Below, one piece after another: positions 9,159 to 18,788 of a DNA stretch of 64,000 nucleotides. A program made the position numbers and the translations under genes. The notes under the pieces were generated by a model. That model was given only the letters and a program-made list of their open reading frames with translations. It was not told where the DNA came from and ran no database searches. Positions within the stretch are counted from its first letter, which is position 1. Each line of letters begins with the position of its first letter. Location of the stretch: assembly GCF_900116235.1 (NCBI RefSeq), contig NZ_FPAA01000003.1:248001-312000 (forward strand), written 5' to 3'. This DNA comes from Marininema halotolerans. Its GTDB lineage: Bacteria; Bacillota; Bacilli; Thermoactinomycetales; DSM-45169.

Positions 9159-10466
9159 TTACAAAACTTTTTCCTCGGTTAGGCTTTGGCAGTGGGTTTC
9201 GGTAACGGTTAGGCTGGAAAGGATGCCCACGAAGCTAATTGCGGCAAACAATAAGAGTCCACCGATATAGTCATGGAGGACGTATTGTGTCGCCCCATGA
9301 ATGACATTCCCCGCATTACTGATGTCCATGATCCAACCAAAAACCGATTGCAGTAAAGCCACCCCCAAAAATATTCCGGCATTTAGAAAGGCCAGGGACA
9401 TCCCGCTAATCGAGGGTGAAACGACTTCTTTAACGACAGCAAAGGTAATGACAATTTGTGAAGCAGAGGCACCGACGAGTAGATAAAGGAAGAGTCCACT
9501 CCAACCCGGTGTCCAAGGTAGAAGTGCAAGTCCAATCCAGCCGACAAATGAGAGTAAATTCCCTAGAATAATCATAGGCTTTCGAACGCCCAGTTTATCA
9601 GAAAACCATCCGATACCAAGGGACGCCAGTCCATAGGTAGCAAGGGCTAACGTTGTATAGAAGGATGCGTGATTGTTGGAAAGATGGAACCCATCCCGCA
9701 ACAATGGAATCCCCCATAATCCGGCAAAGGCATAAAAGGTCGAGTTGGTCCCAATACCTGCACCTAAGGTAAACCAGATGTTTTTGTTGTGAATCACCCT
9801 TTGTAAATCGTGGATCCAGGGCTTCTTTGGCAGATCCCGCTGTGATTGGATATATTGACTCCCTGGCTGGAACCCTGCTTCTTGTGGTGAATTCCGTACA
9901 AACAAATAGGTAAGGAGGGAGAGAACAACAGATAAAGCCCCCGCAGTGACAAAGATACTCCGCCAGGAAAACCACTCAAGAAGCATTGCTAAGGGCTGAG
10001 CAGCTAGGACAGATCCTAGATTGCCCAGTAACATGGTTATTCCGCTAATCCATCCGTATTGATTTTCACGGAACCATAAACTGTTGCTTTTCATAATGCC
10101 AACAAAAATCGTGGATACCCCTAGTCCAACAATAAAGGGTCCTAAACTCGCGATGGCAAAGGAAGGAGCGAGTCCAAATAGGATGGAACCTAAGCCGGCA
10201 ATGATCGCTCCAATACTGACATTCAACCGAGCCCCAAAGCGGTCGATGAGGATGCCAGAAGGAATTTGCATAGCAGTATAGGTATAAAAGTGCATGGAAG
10301 CCAGGGTGCCCAACGCAGCGGCAGAGATATGAAACTCTCCCCGTACCGCTTCGGCAAAGGCAGCGGGTGCAAAACGGTGAAAGAATCCTAGAATAAAGGA
10401 TAGCGTTAACAAGGTGAAAATCGTCCACCGAACGCGATTAAAATTGAATGCTCCTGGATTGTGCAT
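9159..10466 (-). CDS. MFS transporter (anion/metabolite type)
   Basis: A 435-residue protein with about twelve membrane segments. It opens with R-W-T-I-F-T-L-L-T-L-S-F-I-L-G-F-F-H-R-F-A-P, and the helix 2-3 loop contains G-I-L-I-D-R-F-G-A-R, the MFS signature. The layout resembles organic-anion or sugar-acid permeases of the ACS group. The start ATG follows AGGGGGGT. It is monocistronic and convergent with the preceding MFS gene. Substrate unknown. Confidence 0.85.
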   Translation of the reverse strand: MHNPGAFNFNRVRWTIFTLLTLSFILGFFHRFAPAAFAEAVRGEFHISAAALGTLASMHFYTYTAMQIPSGILIDRFGARLNVSIGAIIAGLGSILFGLAPSFAIASLGPFIVGLGVSTIFVGIMKSNSLWFRENQYGWISGITMLLGNLGSVLAAQPLAMLLEWFSWRSIFVTAGALSVVLSLLTYLFVRNSPQEAGFQPGSQYIQSQRDLPKKPWIHDLQRVIHNKNIWFTLGAGIGTNSTFYAFAGLWGIPLLRDGFHLSNNHASFYTTLALATYGLASLGIGWFSDKLGVRKPMIILGNLLSFVGWIGLALLPWTPGWSGLFLYLLVGASASQIVITFAVVKEVVSPSISGMSLAFLNAGIFLGVALLQSVFGWIMDISNAGNVIHGATQYVLHDYIGGLLLFAAISFVGILSSLTVTETHCQSLTEEKVL

Positions 10467-10870
10467 AGAACCCCCCTCTTTTGTGATGTTGAGTCAGGTC
10501 GCCGATTTTCTATGTGAGTACGTTGTCAAAGAGGAGAAGCACCTTACCGCGAATTTTCCCTGATTCTTTGAATAATCATCCGATGTGCAAAAATGGAAGA
10601 CCTTTTAAATGTAGCAAGATCGATAGAAGATGATCAAACACGCTAGAACTTTATATTTCGTGAATAGGAATAAATACATACCGAAATATAGAGCGAAGCT
10701 CTCTCAAGTTATGAATCGAATGCCAATGAGATAGTTGAGCCGCTCAATCATTCAACCATAACGTTCAACATCGCGATCCTTGGTTTATCTACGATATCAG
10801 AACATGGTGGGAAAAATGTGAATACATATTATTCATGAATGCTAAACCAAAAGGTGTGGGAGGGAGAATG
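10467..10870. other. intergenic region between the MFS gene and the surface-protein pair
   Basis: About 400 AT-rich bases between divergent genes. It must hold promoters in both directions. A CATATTATT element at about 10825 resembles the -10 of sporulation sigma-K promoters (CATA-N3-TA) but mismatches at the last base, and no matching -35 was confirmed. No RNA motif or small gene was recognised. Confidence 0.4.
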
Positions 10871-11290
10871 TTGGCGGTTTATGATACGGGTCCAATCGTC
10901 AATCGTGATGCAGGTGGTCGCATTGGTAAACGATTGTTTGTTCGGGTAGAAAATATCGGAGATGAAGAGCCAGCCAATGTGTGCATTGAGGTGTATCAAG
11001 TTACACAACCCAATGCGAAAGGATACGCACAGCAGATCATCTATGCTCAAAATGAAGTGGGGCTTCTCGCTTTTGGTTCATCGACGACATCCGATAGTGG
11101 CCCGGTTTTTGAGCTACCCGTAAGGCTCCCACTTCAGGTTAAGGTGTTTGGTGTTCGATTAACAACCTCTCCGGATCCAGGAGGAGGAAACAATATAACG
11201 GCCACCGCCTTCACCGTCGATCCACAAGGAAATGTTATCTCTTTTCAACGAGTTCTACCTGGTGAATTGAATAAAGTAGTACCGACATAA
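10871..11290 (+). CDS. hypothetical protein, stand-alone copy of the domain fused to a beta-helix in the next gene
   Basis: A 139-residue protein of predicted beta structure (KRLFVRVENIGDEEPANV, VEVYQVTQ-like strands, PLQVKVFGVRLTTSPDPGG) without a recognised family. It is over 90 percent identical to residues 1-137 of the following gene. The TTG at 10871 is chosen because it is conserved in the paralogue: there the base triplet before TTG is ATA, and a one-base indel in the GGGAGG region disrupts any frame continuing upstream. An ATG at 10868 is possible here. There is no signal peptide. The invariant context suggests a structural surface or spore protein; this is inference. Confidence 0.65.
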   Translation: MAVYDTGPIVNRDAGGRIGKRLFVRVENIGDEEPANVCIEVYQVTQPNAKGYAQQIIYAQNEVGLLAFGSSTTSDSGPVFELPVRLPLQVKVFGVRLTTSPDPGGGNNITATAFTVDPQGNVISFQRVLPGELNKVVPT

Positions 11291-11473
11291 TCTGTATAAA
11301 AGAGCGAGTATGTCAAACAACGAAATAATGTATATCGGTCATACTTCTTCTGTAAATGGGTGCGACATATAAATCGAATGATTGGAAACGTTTACTGAAT
11401 AATAAGTGATCGAAGAATAACGGTTGTAAATGTTATTCATGAATTCTAAGCCAAGAGTTGTGGGGGGAGAATA

Positions 11474-12844
11474 TTGGCAGTCTATGATACGGGTCCAGTC
11501 GTCAATACGGATGCAGGCGGCCGCATTGGTAAGCGATTGTTTGTTCGGGTAGAAAATATCGGGGATGAAGAGCCGGCGAATGTACGCATTGAGGTGTATC
11601 AAGTTACACAACCCAATGCAAAAGGATACGCACAGCAGATCATCTATGCGCAAAATGAAGTAGGGCTTCTAGCCTTTGGTTCATCGACGACATCCGATAG
11701 TGGTCCGGTTTTTGAGCTACCCGTAAGACTCCCACTTCAGGTTAAGGTGTTTGGCGTTCGATTGACAACCTCTCCGGATCCAGGAGGAGGAAACAATATA
11801 ACGGCCACCGTTTTCACCATCGATCCGCAAGGGAATGTTGTCGACTTCCAAAGAGCTCTACCTGGTGAGATCAATACTGCAACACCATTTTGCACAGAAC
11901 CTTTACCAGTAGCGACCCAAATTGTGAATGTAAATAAAGCAGGTAATGATACGACTGGAGATGGCTCGGAATGTAATCCATTCTTGACAGTCTCGGCTGC
12001 AATGGCATCGATCACAGATGCGACACCCACGAAACGTTATGCTATTTTCATTGGCCCTGGTAATTATACGGAAACCGATACGATTCATCTAAAAGCAAAC
12101 GTTCAATTGATTGGAGCCAGTACCTTATTAACTCGGTTGTCGATTTCCTTCGATATAGATGATCCATCCTGGACTGAAACGGGATTTCAAAATGATAATC
12201 GATCCGGATTTGCAGATCTGTCATTGTTAACTGCACCCCTTGATTTTAATTTTCGAACGATTAGTAGTTTTAGCGGGAAACTTTTCTTTGTTAGTGTGAA
12301 CGTCTCGCCAACGATGGTGTTTACAGCATTAACTACTTCAGTCAATCAGGTCAATATTCGTGACTCCATGTTATTCAGCGGCTACACACAAAATGGAATT
12401 AATATGGTCATGTTTTCATCCTTTGTTTCTAGCGGGAATATCACCATTAATTCACAGAGCGATACGGATGCTCAAGTAAATTTAGTCGGTGGCGGCATCA
12501 ATGGAAATATCAATATCAATGTTCAATCCGGTCATATTCCGATTGATCCTTTAAATATCACGAGCTTTGCTATCACGGAGAATATCTTTAATCCTTTTCC
12601 TAACTCAGGAGCTTTAAATGTGAATGGTGTGGATGATATTTTTACTAGGGTTCGAATAACCGATGATTCTATTCCGATTCGCTCTCGCGTGAGTATTGTA
12701 GGGAGCCGTACATCCTTGGTTCGAGTCAATGATGCTTTTGGAGTCGCGTATACACCGGATGATCCGGCAGATTGGACAGATCCTGATCCGACAACGGTAC
12801 AAGAAGCCTTGGACCGGATCGCTGCTAAGATTAGTCCAGTATAA
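11474..12844 (+). CDS. hypothetical two-domain protein: conserved N-domain plus right-handed beta-helix
   Basis: A 456-residue protein. Residues 1-137 copy the preceding gene almost exactly. From about residue 155 a pectin-lyase-like beta-helix begins with the DUF1565-type motif V-N-K-A-G-N-D-T-T-G-D-G-S-x-C-N-P-F-L-T-V-S-A-A, followed by IGPGNYTETDTIHLKANVQLIGAS. Irregular strand repeats rich in Asn/Ser/Thr run to about 430, and the tail TVQEALDRIAAKI is common in phage-tail and exosporium-like proteins. There is no catalytic signature and no signal peptide, which fits a spore-surface or self-assembling fibre protein released by mother-cell lysis. The TTG start follows GGGGGGAG. It lies 183 bases after its paralogue, probably with its own promoter. 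Confidence 0.7.
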   Translation: MAVYDTGPVVNTDAGGRIGKRLFVRVENIGDEEPANVRIEVYQVTQPNAKGYAQQIIYAQNEVGLLAFGSSTTSDSGPVFELPVRLPLQVKVFGVRLTTSPDPGGGNNITATVFTIDPQGNVVDFQRALPGEINTATPFCTEPLPVATQIVNVNKAGNDTTGDGSECNPFLTVSAAMASITDATPTKRYAIFIGPGNYTETDTIHLKANVQLIGASTLLTRLSISFDIDDPSWTETGFQNDNRSGFADLSLLTAPLDFNFRTISSFSGKLFFVSVNVSPTMVFTALTTSVNQVNIRDSMLFSGYTQNGINMVMFSSFVSSGNITINSQSDTDAQVNLVGGGINGNININVQSGHIPIDPLNITSFAITENIFNPFPNSGALNVNGVDDIFTRVRITDDSIPIRSRVSIVGSRTSLVRVNDAFGVAYTPDDPADWTDPDPTTVQEALDRIAAKISPV

Positions 12845-12853
12845 TCGTTGTAA

Positions 12854-12885
12854 AAACGAGGAGAAGCTTAAGCTTCTCCTCGTTT
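12854..12885. terminator. bidirectional palindromic terminator between the beta-helix gene and hutG
   Basis: A perfect 32-base palindrome: AAACGAGGAGAAGCTT is followed directly by its reverse complement, with T/A runs on both flanks. On the minus strand the same bases encode the last residues of HutG (K-R-G-E-A) and its TAA stop, so the coding end doubles as half of the hairpin. Confidence 0.8.
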
Positions 12886-13869
12886 GATTACGCCAACCAT
12901 AAAGTTCAACATCGCATTTACCGCAGTAAACACGGTAATCGATCCAATATCCTTTCGTGGATCCAGGCAAACGATATCCATTGCTTTTACCTTTGGATGA
13001 GCGCCTGCAATCAACATCGCTTCTAAGAGTTCATCGGTTCGCAATCCGCCAGGCATACCGGCTGGAGTACCTGGGCCATTGGATAGGTCGAGGACATCCA
13101 TATCGAGGGTGAGATAGATGGTGTCGACTTCCTTATCTAAATGGGAAAGGGCGTGACGGATGGTTGCGGCGATTCCTTTTTTGCGTGTTTCTTTCAAGGT
13201 GATCCCGTTCACCCCGACTTGATCCGCATAGTGCTTGAGTGAGCGAGAATTAAAGTATCCGTGAAGCCCAATGTTCCATACGTTGGATCCTTTCAACGTG
13301 CCACTTTCGATCAGATTACGAACAGGGGTACCGTTGGCAGCCCCAAATTCCTCTAAGGGGCGCAGATCATAGTGGGTATCCAGTTGTAGGAGACCGACTT
13401 GTTCGGTCGGGTGTGCTTCCTTCCACCCCTTGATCAGCATGGCGGTAATGGAATGATCGCCCCCGATAGTGATTGGTAGTGTTTGGGGAAGGTGATGTCG
13501 GAGGGCGGTCATTGCGTTACGTATATGGGTATGGCACTGGGCGATGTCTGTAACATGTTGACGGACATCGCCTAAATCAGCGACTCGAAGGGGAGTCAGA
13601 TCAACGTCTTCTTCCAAGTTATAGGGGGTAAAGGAGCGCCATGCACGTCTAAAAGCATCAGGAGTCTCACTTGCTGCCGAGGCACTGATGGAAGAGCGTG
13701 ACAAGGGGGCTCCAAGAATGGCGATGTCAATCCCCTTATTTTCAAAGGGGGAGGACCCATCTAAGTGAAGGGGACGAATCCATTCATGGACCTTGGGTTC
13801 AGCTATTGCTTCATCACGGTGCCAGCGGAAGGGCGGTGGTGTAAGCATAGGGTAGGGGAATATTTTCAT
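12868..13869 (-). CDS. hutG: formimidoylglutamase (arginase family)
   Basis: A 333-residue ureohydrolase-fold enzyme: N-formimidoyl-L-glutamate + water to L-glutamate + formamide, the last step of histidine degradation. The manganese-binding motifs are visible: G-G-D-H-S-I near residue 145, Q-L-D-T-H-Y-D (the D-x-H-x-D motif) and T-L-D-M-D-V-L-D with P-G-T-P-A. HutI and HutU upstream on the same strand fix the substrate within the arginase family. The ATG follows GAGGAGG. It is the last gene of the hut cluster and its stop lies within the shared terminator palindrome. Confidence 0.9.
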   Translation of the reverse strand: MKIFPYPMLTPPPFRWHRDEAIAEPKVHEWIRPLHLDGSSPFENKGIDIAILGAPLSRSSISASAASETPDAFRRAWRSFTPYNLEEDVDLTPLRVADLGDVRQHVTDIAQCHTHIRNAMTALRHHLPQTLPITIGGDHSITAMLIKGWKEAHPTEQVGLLQLDTHYDLRPLEEFGAANGTPVRNLIESGTLKGSNVWNIGLHGYFNSRSLKHYADQVGVNGITLKETRKKGIAATIRHALSHLDKEVDTIYLTLDMDVLDLSNGPGTPAGMPGGLRTDELLEAMLIAGAHPKVKAMDIVCLDPRKDIGSITVFTAVNAMLNFMVGVIKRGEA

Positions 13870-13903
13870 AGAAACCTCCTCGATCGATGGAGATGGTACA
13901 TCA

Positions 13904-13940
13904 GAGGAGATGGAAACGCGTTTCGGGTTTCCATCTCCTC
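13904..13940 (-). other. strong hairpin in the hutI-hutG intercistronic gap
   Basis: A 14-bp perfect stem (13904-13917 with 13927-13940) enclosing nine bases with a GAAACGCGTTTC core, 35 bases before the hutG start. On the minus-strand transcript no U run follows, so it is more likely an RNA-stability or processing hairpin than a terminator; T6 follows only on the plus strand. Confidence 0.5.
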
Positions 13941-13980
13941 AATGGTTTTTTGATAGGGAGAGTCAAAGGCACATAGGACG

Positions 13981-15273
13981 TTATCCGACGCGTACACCAT
14001 CGCGTACAATGACGTGTCCTGCTTTAATCACGGTGCGTGCGTGATTGACGCCATAGGCATATTGTAGGCTCCGATAGTCCGAGACATCATATAGGACCAA
14101 GTCGGCTTTCTTGCCTTTTTCTAAGCTACCCACCTCATGGCCCCGCCGAATGGCGTGAGCTGCGTTGATCGTCGTGGCCGTTAGTGCTTCCGCAGGCGTC
14201 ATCCCCATTTTCAGACAGCCTAAGTTCATGATCAAAGGCAGAGAGACTGTGGGGGAAGAGCCTGGGTTACAGTCAGTAGAGAGGGCAACGGGTACACCCG
14301 CATCGATCATTGCCCGGGCGTCAGCGGAATCAGCCATCAAGAAGAAGGCGGTACCAGGGAGAAGGACGGCGACGGTTCCTGCATTCGCCATCGCTTTGAT
14401 CCCTTCTTCCGAGGCGCGGAGCAAGTGATCTGCCGAGACCGCACCCACCTCTGCAGCCAATTCGGCTCCGGCATAGGGCTCAATTTCATCGGCGTGAATT
14501 TTGGGTGCAAGCCCATGCTTCTTCCCTGCTTCTAAGATGCGACGGGACTGCTCGGGGGTAAAGACGCCTCGCTCACAAAAAACATCGTTAAACTCCGCCA
14601 ATCCAAGGCGGGCGACTTCTGGGATCATCTCATTCATAACGAGATCGACAAATTCATCCGGGCGTTCCTTGTAGTCCGCGGGGACGGCATGAGCCCCCAT
14701 AAAGGTGGAGACGATGTCGATCATATGGGTGCGATGTAATTCCTGAGCGACTTCTAACTGCTTCTTTTCATGTTCCCACTCGAGTCCATAACCACTTTTG
14801 GCTTCCACTGTGGTTACACCCTGAAGCAGAAAAGCATCAAGACGGCGGCGACTTTCCTTGAGGAGTTGGTCGTGGCTTGCCTCTCGAGTGGCGCGGGTGG
14901 TGGAATGGATCCCTCCCCCGGCTGCCATGATTTCCATGTACGTGGCACCTTGTAGACGTTTTTCAAATTCATTCTCGCGGCTACCTGCATGGACGAGGTG
15001 AGTATGGGGGTCGACAAGACCTGGTGTTACCAGGGAGCCAGATGCATCGATCACCTCTGCCTCTGCCATGCGTTCCTTATAGAGGGCAGCCAGTTCTTCA
15101 TCGGTGCCAACATGCTGAATTCGACCACCCTCGATCCAAACGCTTCCATCCTCAATGATGTGCAATTGCTCCATCTCCGCTCCCGTCAAAGGAGCATTCG
15201 AACTTCCTTTTAATGTGACAAGCTGTGATGCGTGGCGGAGAAAAAGAGGGGTGTGTGTTGTAGGGATGTTCAT
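13981..15273 (-). CDS. hutI: imidazolonepropionase
   Basis: A 430-residue amidohydrolase converting 4-imidazolone-5-propanoate to N-formimidoyl-L-glutamate, the third step of histidine breakdown. The metal site motif D-P-H-T-H-L-V-H-A-G-S-R-E-N-E-F and the downstream G-A-H-A-V-P, H-A-D-E-I and S-T-D-C-N-P-G motifs are all present and typical of HutI. The length is normal. The start ATG follows GGAGGAGAT, and 49 bases separate it from hutU. Confidence 0.95.
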   Translation of the reverse strand: MNIPTTHTPLFLRHASQLVTLKGSSNAPLTGAEMEQLHIIEDGSVWIEGGRIQHVGTDEELAALYKERMAEAEVIDASGSLVTPGLVDPHTHLVHAGSRENEFEKRLQGATYMEIMAAGGGIHSTTRATREASHDQLLKESRRRLDAFLLQGVTTVEAKSGYGLEWEHEKKQLEVAQELHRTHMIDIVSTFMGAHAVPADYKERPDEFVDLVMNEMIPEVARLGLAEFNDVFCERGVFTPEQSRRILEAGKKHGLAPKIHADEIEPYAGAELAAEVGAVSADHLLRASEEGIKAMANAGTVAVLLPGTAFFLMADSADARAMIDAGVPVALSTDCNPGSSPTVSLPLIMNLGCLKMGMTPAEALTATTINAAHAIRRGHEVGSLEKGKKADLVLYDVSDYRSLQYAYGVNHARTVIKAGHVIVRDGVRVG

Positions 15274-15322
15274 GGGATCTCCTCCAAATGGATGTTCTAA
15301 ATAAGTGCCTGGAATTCTTTTT

Positions 15323-17005
15323 TTACTCGGTCGCTTTATTTTTCAACATGGGGATGTGAACCCCGCGTTCCTCAGCAGTTTCGACTGCTTTTTCATACCC
15401 TGCGTCGACGTGACGGGCGACGCCCATCCCTGGATCACTCGTAAGAACGCGCTCAAGGCGTTTGGCAGCAGCTTCTGTGCCATCAGCGACAATGACCATC
15501 CCTGCGTGAAGGGAATATCCCATTCCGACCCCACCGCCATGATGAACGGAGACCCAACTTGCTCCACCGACAGCATTGACGAGAGCATTTAGGATGGGCC
15601 AGTCTGCTACCGCGTCACTACCATCCTTCATTCCTTCCGTTTCCCGGTTTGGGGAAGCGACGGAGCCAGAGTCAAGATGATCCCGTCCAATCACAATGGG
15701 TGCTTTTAGCTCACCCTTTGCGACCATGTCATTGATGATTTGACCAAAGCGTGCCCGTTCCCCATAACCAAGCCAACAAATTCGGGAAGGAAGGCCCTGG
15801 AAAGCGATTTTCTCCCGTGCCATGCGAATCCAGTGGCAGAGCGCTTTGTTGTCTGCAAATTCTCGCAGAATGACTTCATCCGTCTTATAAATATCTTCTG
15901 GATCGCCAGAAAGAGCTACCCAGCGGAAGGGGCCTTTTCCTTCACAAAATTGTGGACGAATATAGGCAGGGACAAAACCAGGGAAGTCAAAGGCATTTTC
16001 AATACCTTCATCCTTAGCCACTTGACGGATGTTGTTGCCATAGTCGAAGGCGATGGCACCCTTTTCTTTCATATCCAGAATTGCCTGCACATGGATCGCC
16101 ATGGATTGTTTTGCTTTAGCAACCAGTGTCGCTGCATCACTTTGGCGGAGGGATGCGGCTTCAGCAAGGGTCATTCCCACTGGCAAGTATCCGTTGAGGG
16201 GATCGTGGGCTGAGGTTTGATCGGTGACAATATCCGGGATAAATCCTTGGGCGACCATTTGCGGAAGGATCTCCGCCGCATTACCAAGGAGACCGATGGA
16301 GAGCGCTTTTCCTTTTTGCTTCGCTTCTTCAGCGAGAGTGATGGCTTCCTCAAGACTATCCACTTTTCGGTCAAGGTAACGGGTATCAAGGCGGCGTTGT
16401 ATGCTGACAGGATCCACATCCACAGCGATGACAACTCCACCATTCAACGTAACAGCAAGAGGTTGAGCACCACCCATTCCGCCAAGCCCAGCGGTAACGG
16501 TAAGGGTACCCTTTAAGCTACCATCAAAATGTTGACGGGCACATTCTGCGAAGGTTTCATAGGTACCTTGGACAATTCCTTGGCTCCCAATATAGATCCA
16601 GCTTCCAGCAGTCATTTGGCCATACATCATCAAGCCCTTTTGGTCTAACTCATGAAAGTGATCCCAATTGGCCCAGGCAGGAACCAGGTTGGAGTTGGCA
16701 AGTAAGACTCGGGGTGCATCATGATGGGTTTTAAAAACCGCGACAGGTTTTCCTGATTGAACGAGCATGGTTTCATCATCTTCAAGATGCGTAAGGGTAT
16801 CAACAATGGCATCAAAGGACTCCCAGTTACGAGCGGCCTTGCCGATCCCTCCATAGACGACAAGGTCTTCGGGACGTTCTGCTACCTCAGGGTCTAAGTT
16901 ATTCATTAACATTCTTAGAGCCGCTTCCTGTACCCAGCCCTTGGCTTGTCGATCTGTACCACGATTAGCGCGAATGATTCGCTTGGTTGCCGGTTTATCC
17001 GTCAC
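15323..17005 (-). CDS. hutU: urocanate hydratase
   Basis: A protein of about 560 residues that hydrates urocanate to 4-imidazolone-5-propanoate using tightly bound NAD+ as electrophile. Recognised motifs: [21 protein letters not shown] near the N terminus, [11 protein letters not shown], the NAD-binding [16 protein letters not shown], the catalytic-Cys segment [13 protein letters not shown] and the C-terminal [14 protein letters not shown]. The longest frame begins at 17110, but the AGGAGG at 17012-17017 points to GTG 17005 (six-base spacing); ATG 17011 abuts it. The first gene of hutU-hutI-hutG; histidine ammonia-lyase (hutH) is not adjacent. Confidence 0.93.
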   Translation of the reverse strand: MTDKPATKRIIRANRGTDRQAKGWVQEAALRMLMNNLDPEVAERPEDLVVYGGIGKAARNWESFDAIVDTLTHLEDDETMLVQSGKPVAVFKTHHDAPRVLLANSNLVPAWANWDHFHELDQKGLMMYGQMTAGSWIYIGSQGIVQGTYETFAECARQHFDGSLKGTLTVTAGLGGMGGAQPLAVTLNGGVVIAVDVDPVSIQRRLDTRYLDRKVDSLEEAITLAEEAKQKGKALSIGLLGNAAEILPQMVAQGFIPDIVTDQTSAHDPLNGYLPVGMTLAEAASLRQSDAATLVAKAKQSMAIHVQAILDMKEKGAIAFDYGNNIRQVAKDEGIENAFDFPGFVPAYIRPQFCEGKGPFRWVALSGDPEDIYKTDEVILREFADNKALCHWIRMAREKIAFQGLPSRICWLGYGERARFGQIINDMVAKGELKAPIVIGRDHLDSGSVASPNRETEGMKDGSDAVADWPILNALVNAVGGASWVSVHHGGGVGMGYSLHAGMVIVADGTEAAAKRLERVLTSDPGMGVARHVDAGYEKAVETAEERGVHIPMLKNKATE

Positions 17006-17118
17006 GTTCATCCTCCTCAACATAAATTCTCCCTTTAAGTATAGGAAAGTAGCCTCCACTATCCTAGAAGACACTGATGAGGGATTTGCACGGTCTTTGG
17101 AAATGTCCATAAAAATAG

Positions 17119-17143
17119 GACACTTTCTTATATTGAAAGTGTC
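17119..17143 (-). terminator. terminator between the AraC-type regulator and hutU
   Basis: A 9-bp stem (17119-17127 with 17135-17143), loop of seven; on the minus strand it is followed by C-T-A-T-T-T-T-T-A. It lies just after the regulator stop (17164), implying that hutU has its own promoter in the 110 bases that follow. T-rich sequence also flanks it on the plus strand. Confidence 0.65.
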
Positions 17144-17163
17144 TTTATTTTGTTTTTCTTCCT

Positions 17164-18639
17164 TTATTTTTGGTCGCGATAGGTACGAGGGGAGCAGCCG
17201 GTTTGTTTTTTAAATAAGCGACTAAAGTAATTGGCATTGCTAAATCCTGTTTGGTTTGCGATCTCAGAAATAGACAAGGGGGTGGTTTCTAATAACCGTT
17301 TCGCTTGCGTGAGGCGAATATCAGCAAGAAGCTCACGAAAGGGTTTCCCTTGTGTACGAGAAAGGAGGTGACTAAGATAGGATGCATTGCGTTGCACATG
17401 GGTAGCAACCTTCTCGAGACTTAACCAGGGATCTTGATAATGAGCAAGCATATATTGGAGAGCTTGTTTAGCAGGGTCCATCGTCGTTTGTTGTTCCTCT
17501 GCGACTGCGTCAAAAAGTGCTTCAACAAAAAGAATCAGATCTTGTACGATGCGGTAAAGCACAGGACCGTGTAAGATGGAGTCGAAAATGTGATGATAAC
17601 GCTCCTCAAAGACGGGGTGCTTATCTAAGTTACCTGCCTGCATGTACCGCCGAACTTGAGCAAGAAGGCTGGTCAAGCGTGTACGAAGCAACCCAGGATC
17701 GGGGAATGGGGGGTCAAGCCGAAGAAACTCCTGGTGCATCCATTGTCCCAGTGCAACGCGATCCCTTTGCTCAAGCATTTCAATCCAACCCTGCTGTTCT
17801 TTCGGGGTGAGAAAAGGGTCGAGGGGTTGCCAACGAACAGGAGCCGTTACGGAGATGACCTGCCGTGTCCCCCGATAAAACCGCCACTGCAGTGCTTGGC
17901 GGGCTGTTAGATATTGTTGGCGAAGGGTTACGGTAGGGGCAGGGAGGTGAATGACGACGGTCAGACCATCCCCTGTGGACGCTGCCCAGGAATCCAATAA
18001 ACGGTATCCTTGCTGACGGAGCAGTGATTCCGTGGAATTGGCTCGAGTAGGAATTAAGCAAGCAATGGCATCATCTAATGGTAAGATATGTGGTGTCTGA
18101 TAGAAAGGGTGCTGTTCTAATAGTGGGACCAGCGCGGGAAGCCGTTCGATCGTCTCTGGTTGAATAAGGTATAGGAGATGCTCTTCATCGAGGGTTTCAG
18201 AGTCTAAAAATAAAGCAGGATACCCGCTTTTCCCTGACGTGGAAGCCGTGGGGGTCGTGGGTGTTTGTTCCGAAAGTTCACGACAGAGCCGACTTAATAC
18301 ACGCGGGATGCGAGCAGGATCCAGGGGCTTAATCCATAAATCCGCCGCTCCAAGCATAATCGCTTGCTCTGCTCGTTCGAAGGTTGCCTCCGCTGTCATA
18401 GCGACAATGGCTTTGGCAAATCCTTTGACTGCTTGTCTTACCCCATCCCAGTGTTCAGGTGAAATCGAATCAAGTTCCAGACAAAGGACATCGGGAGTCT
18501 GTTGCTCCAGGGTCAGCAGTAACTGTGGTAGATTTTCTACTGTTAGGATGGTCTCAAAGGGAAGGGGGTGGGAACGCGCTAGCCATTCTAGGCCAATTCG
18601 TTCGTTGTTGTCTCGGTCAGCAATTAATAGTGTCGCCAT
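17164..18639 (-). CDS. AraC-family transcriptional regulator with degenerate receiver domain
   Basis: A 491-residue regulator. Residues 1-125 form a CheY-like receiver: D8 and D10 acidic pocket, T in I-V-A-M-T-A, and the conserved Lys in W-I-K-P-L. The phosphoacceptor position in P-D-V-L-C-L-E is Glu55 rather than Asp. About 390-491 is a double helix-turn-helix AraC domain ([25 protein letters not shown] and [22 protein letters not shown]). The middle 250 residues are of unknown type, as in YesN-like regulators. No histidine kinase lies nearby. Its position before hutU suggests, but does not prove, control of histidine use. Confidence 0.85.
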   Translation of the reverse strand: MATLLIADRDNNERIGLEWLARSHPLPFETILTVENLPQLLLTLEQQTPDVLCLELDSISPEHWDGVRQAVKGFAKAIVAMTAEATFERAEQAIMLGAADLWIKPLDPARIPRVLSRLCRELSEQTPTTPTASTSGKSGYPALFLDSETLDEEHLLYLIQPETIERLPALVPLLEQHPFYQTPHILPLDDAIACLIPTRANSTESLLRQQGYRLLDSWAASTGDGLTVVIHLPAPTVTLRQQYLTARQALQWRFYRGTRQVISVTAPVRWQPLDPFLTPKEQQGWIEMLEQRDRVALGQWMHQEFLRLDPPFPDPGLLRTRLTSLLAQVRRYMQAGNLDKHPVFEERYHHIFDSILHGPVLYRIVQDLILFVEALFDAVAEEQQTTMDPAKQALQYMLAHYQDPWLSLEKVATHVQRNASYLSHLLSRTQGKPFRELLADIRLTQAKRLLETTPLSISEIANQTGFSNANYFSRLFKKQTGCSPRTYRDQK

Positions 18640-18788
18640 CTAGAAAGGTTCCCCTTCTATCCATAGAATGATAGGAAAAGGATTCGACAGAAGGAGGGGG
18701 GATCTCCTGTGGAAAGATTAGGTGAAAATTGATATTGCAACGTGTTGAATATTTTTCCATACTATTAGGGGGCGTAATTATTAACTAA

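Noticed and set aside
11390-11403. cre site upstream of the beta-helix gene (TGGAAACGTTTACT)
   Set aside because: Two mismatches, and no catabolic role for the gene.
13904-13940. cre site in the hutI-hutG hairpin
   Set aside because: GAAACGCGTTTC looks cre-like, but the centre is shifted by one base relative to the consensus and the TG-CA outer pairs are missing.
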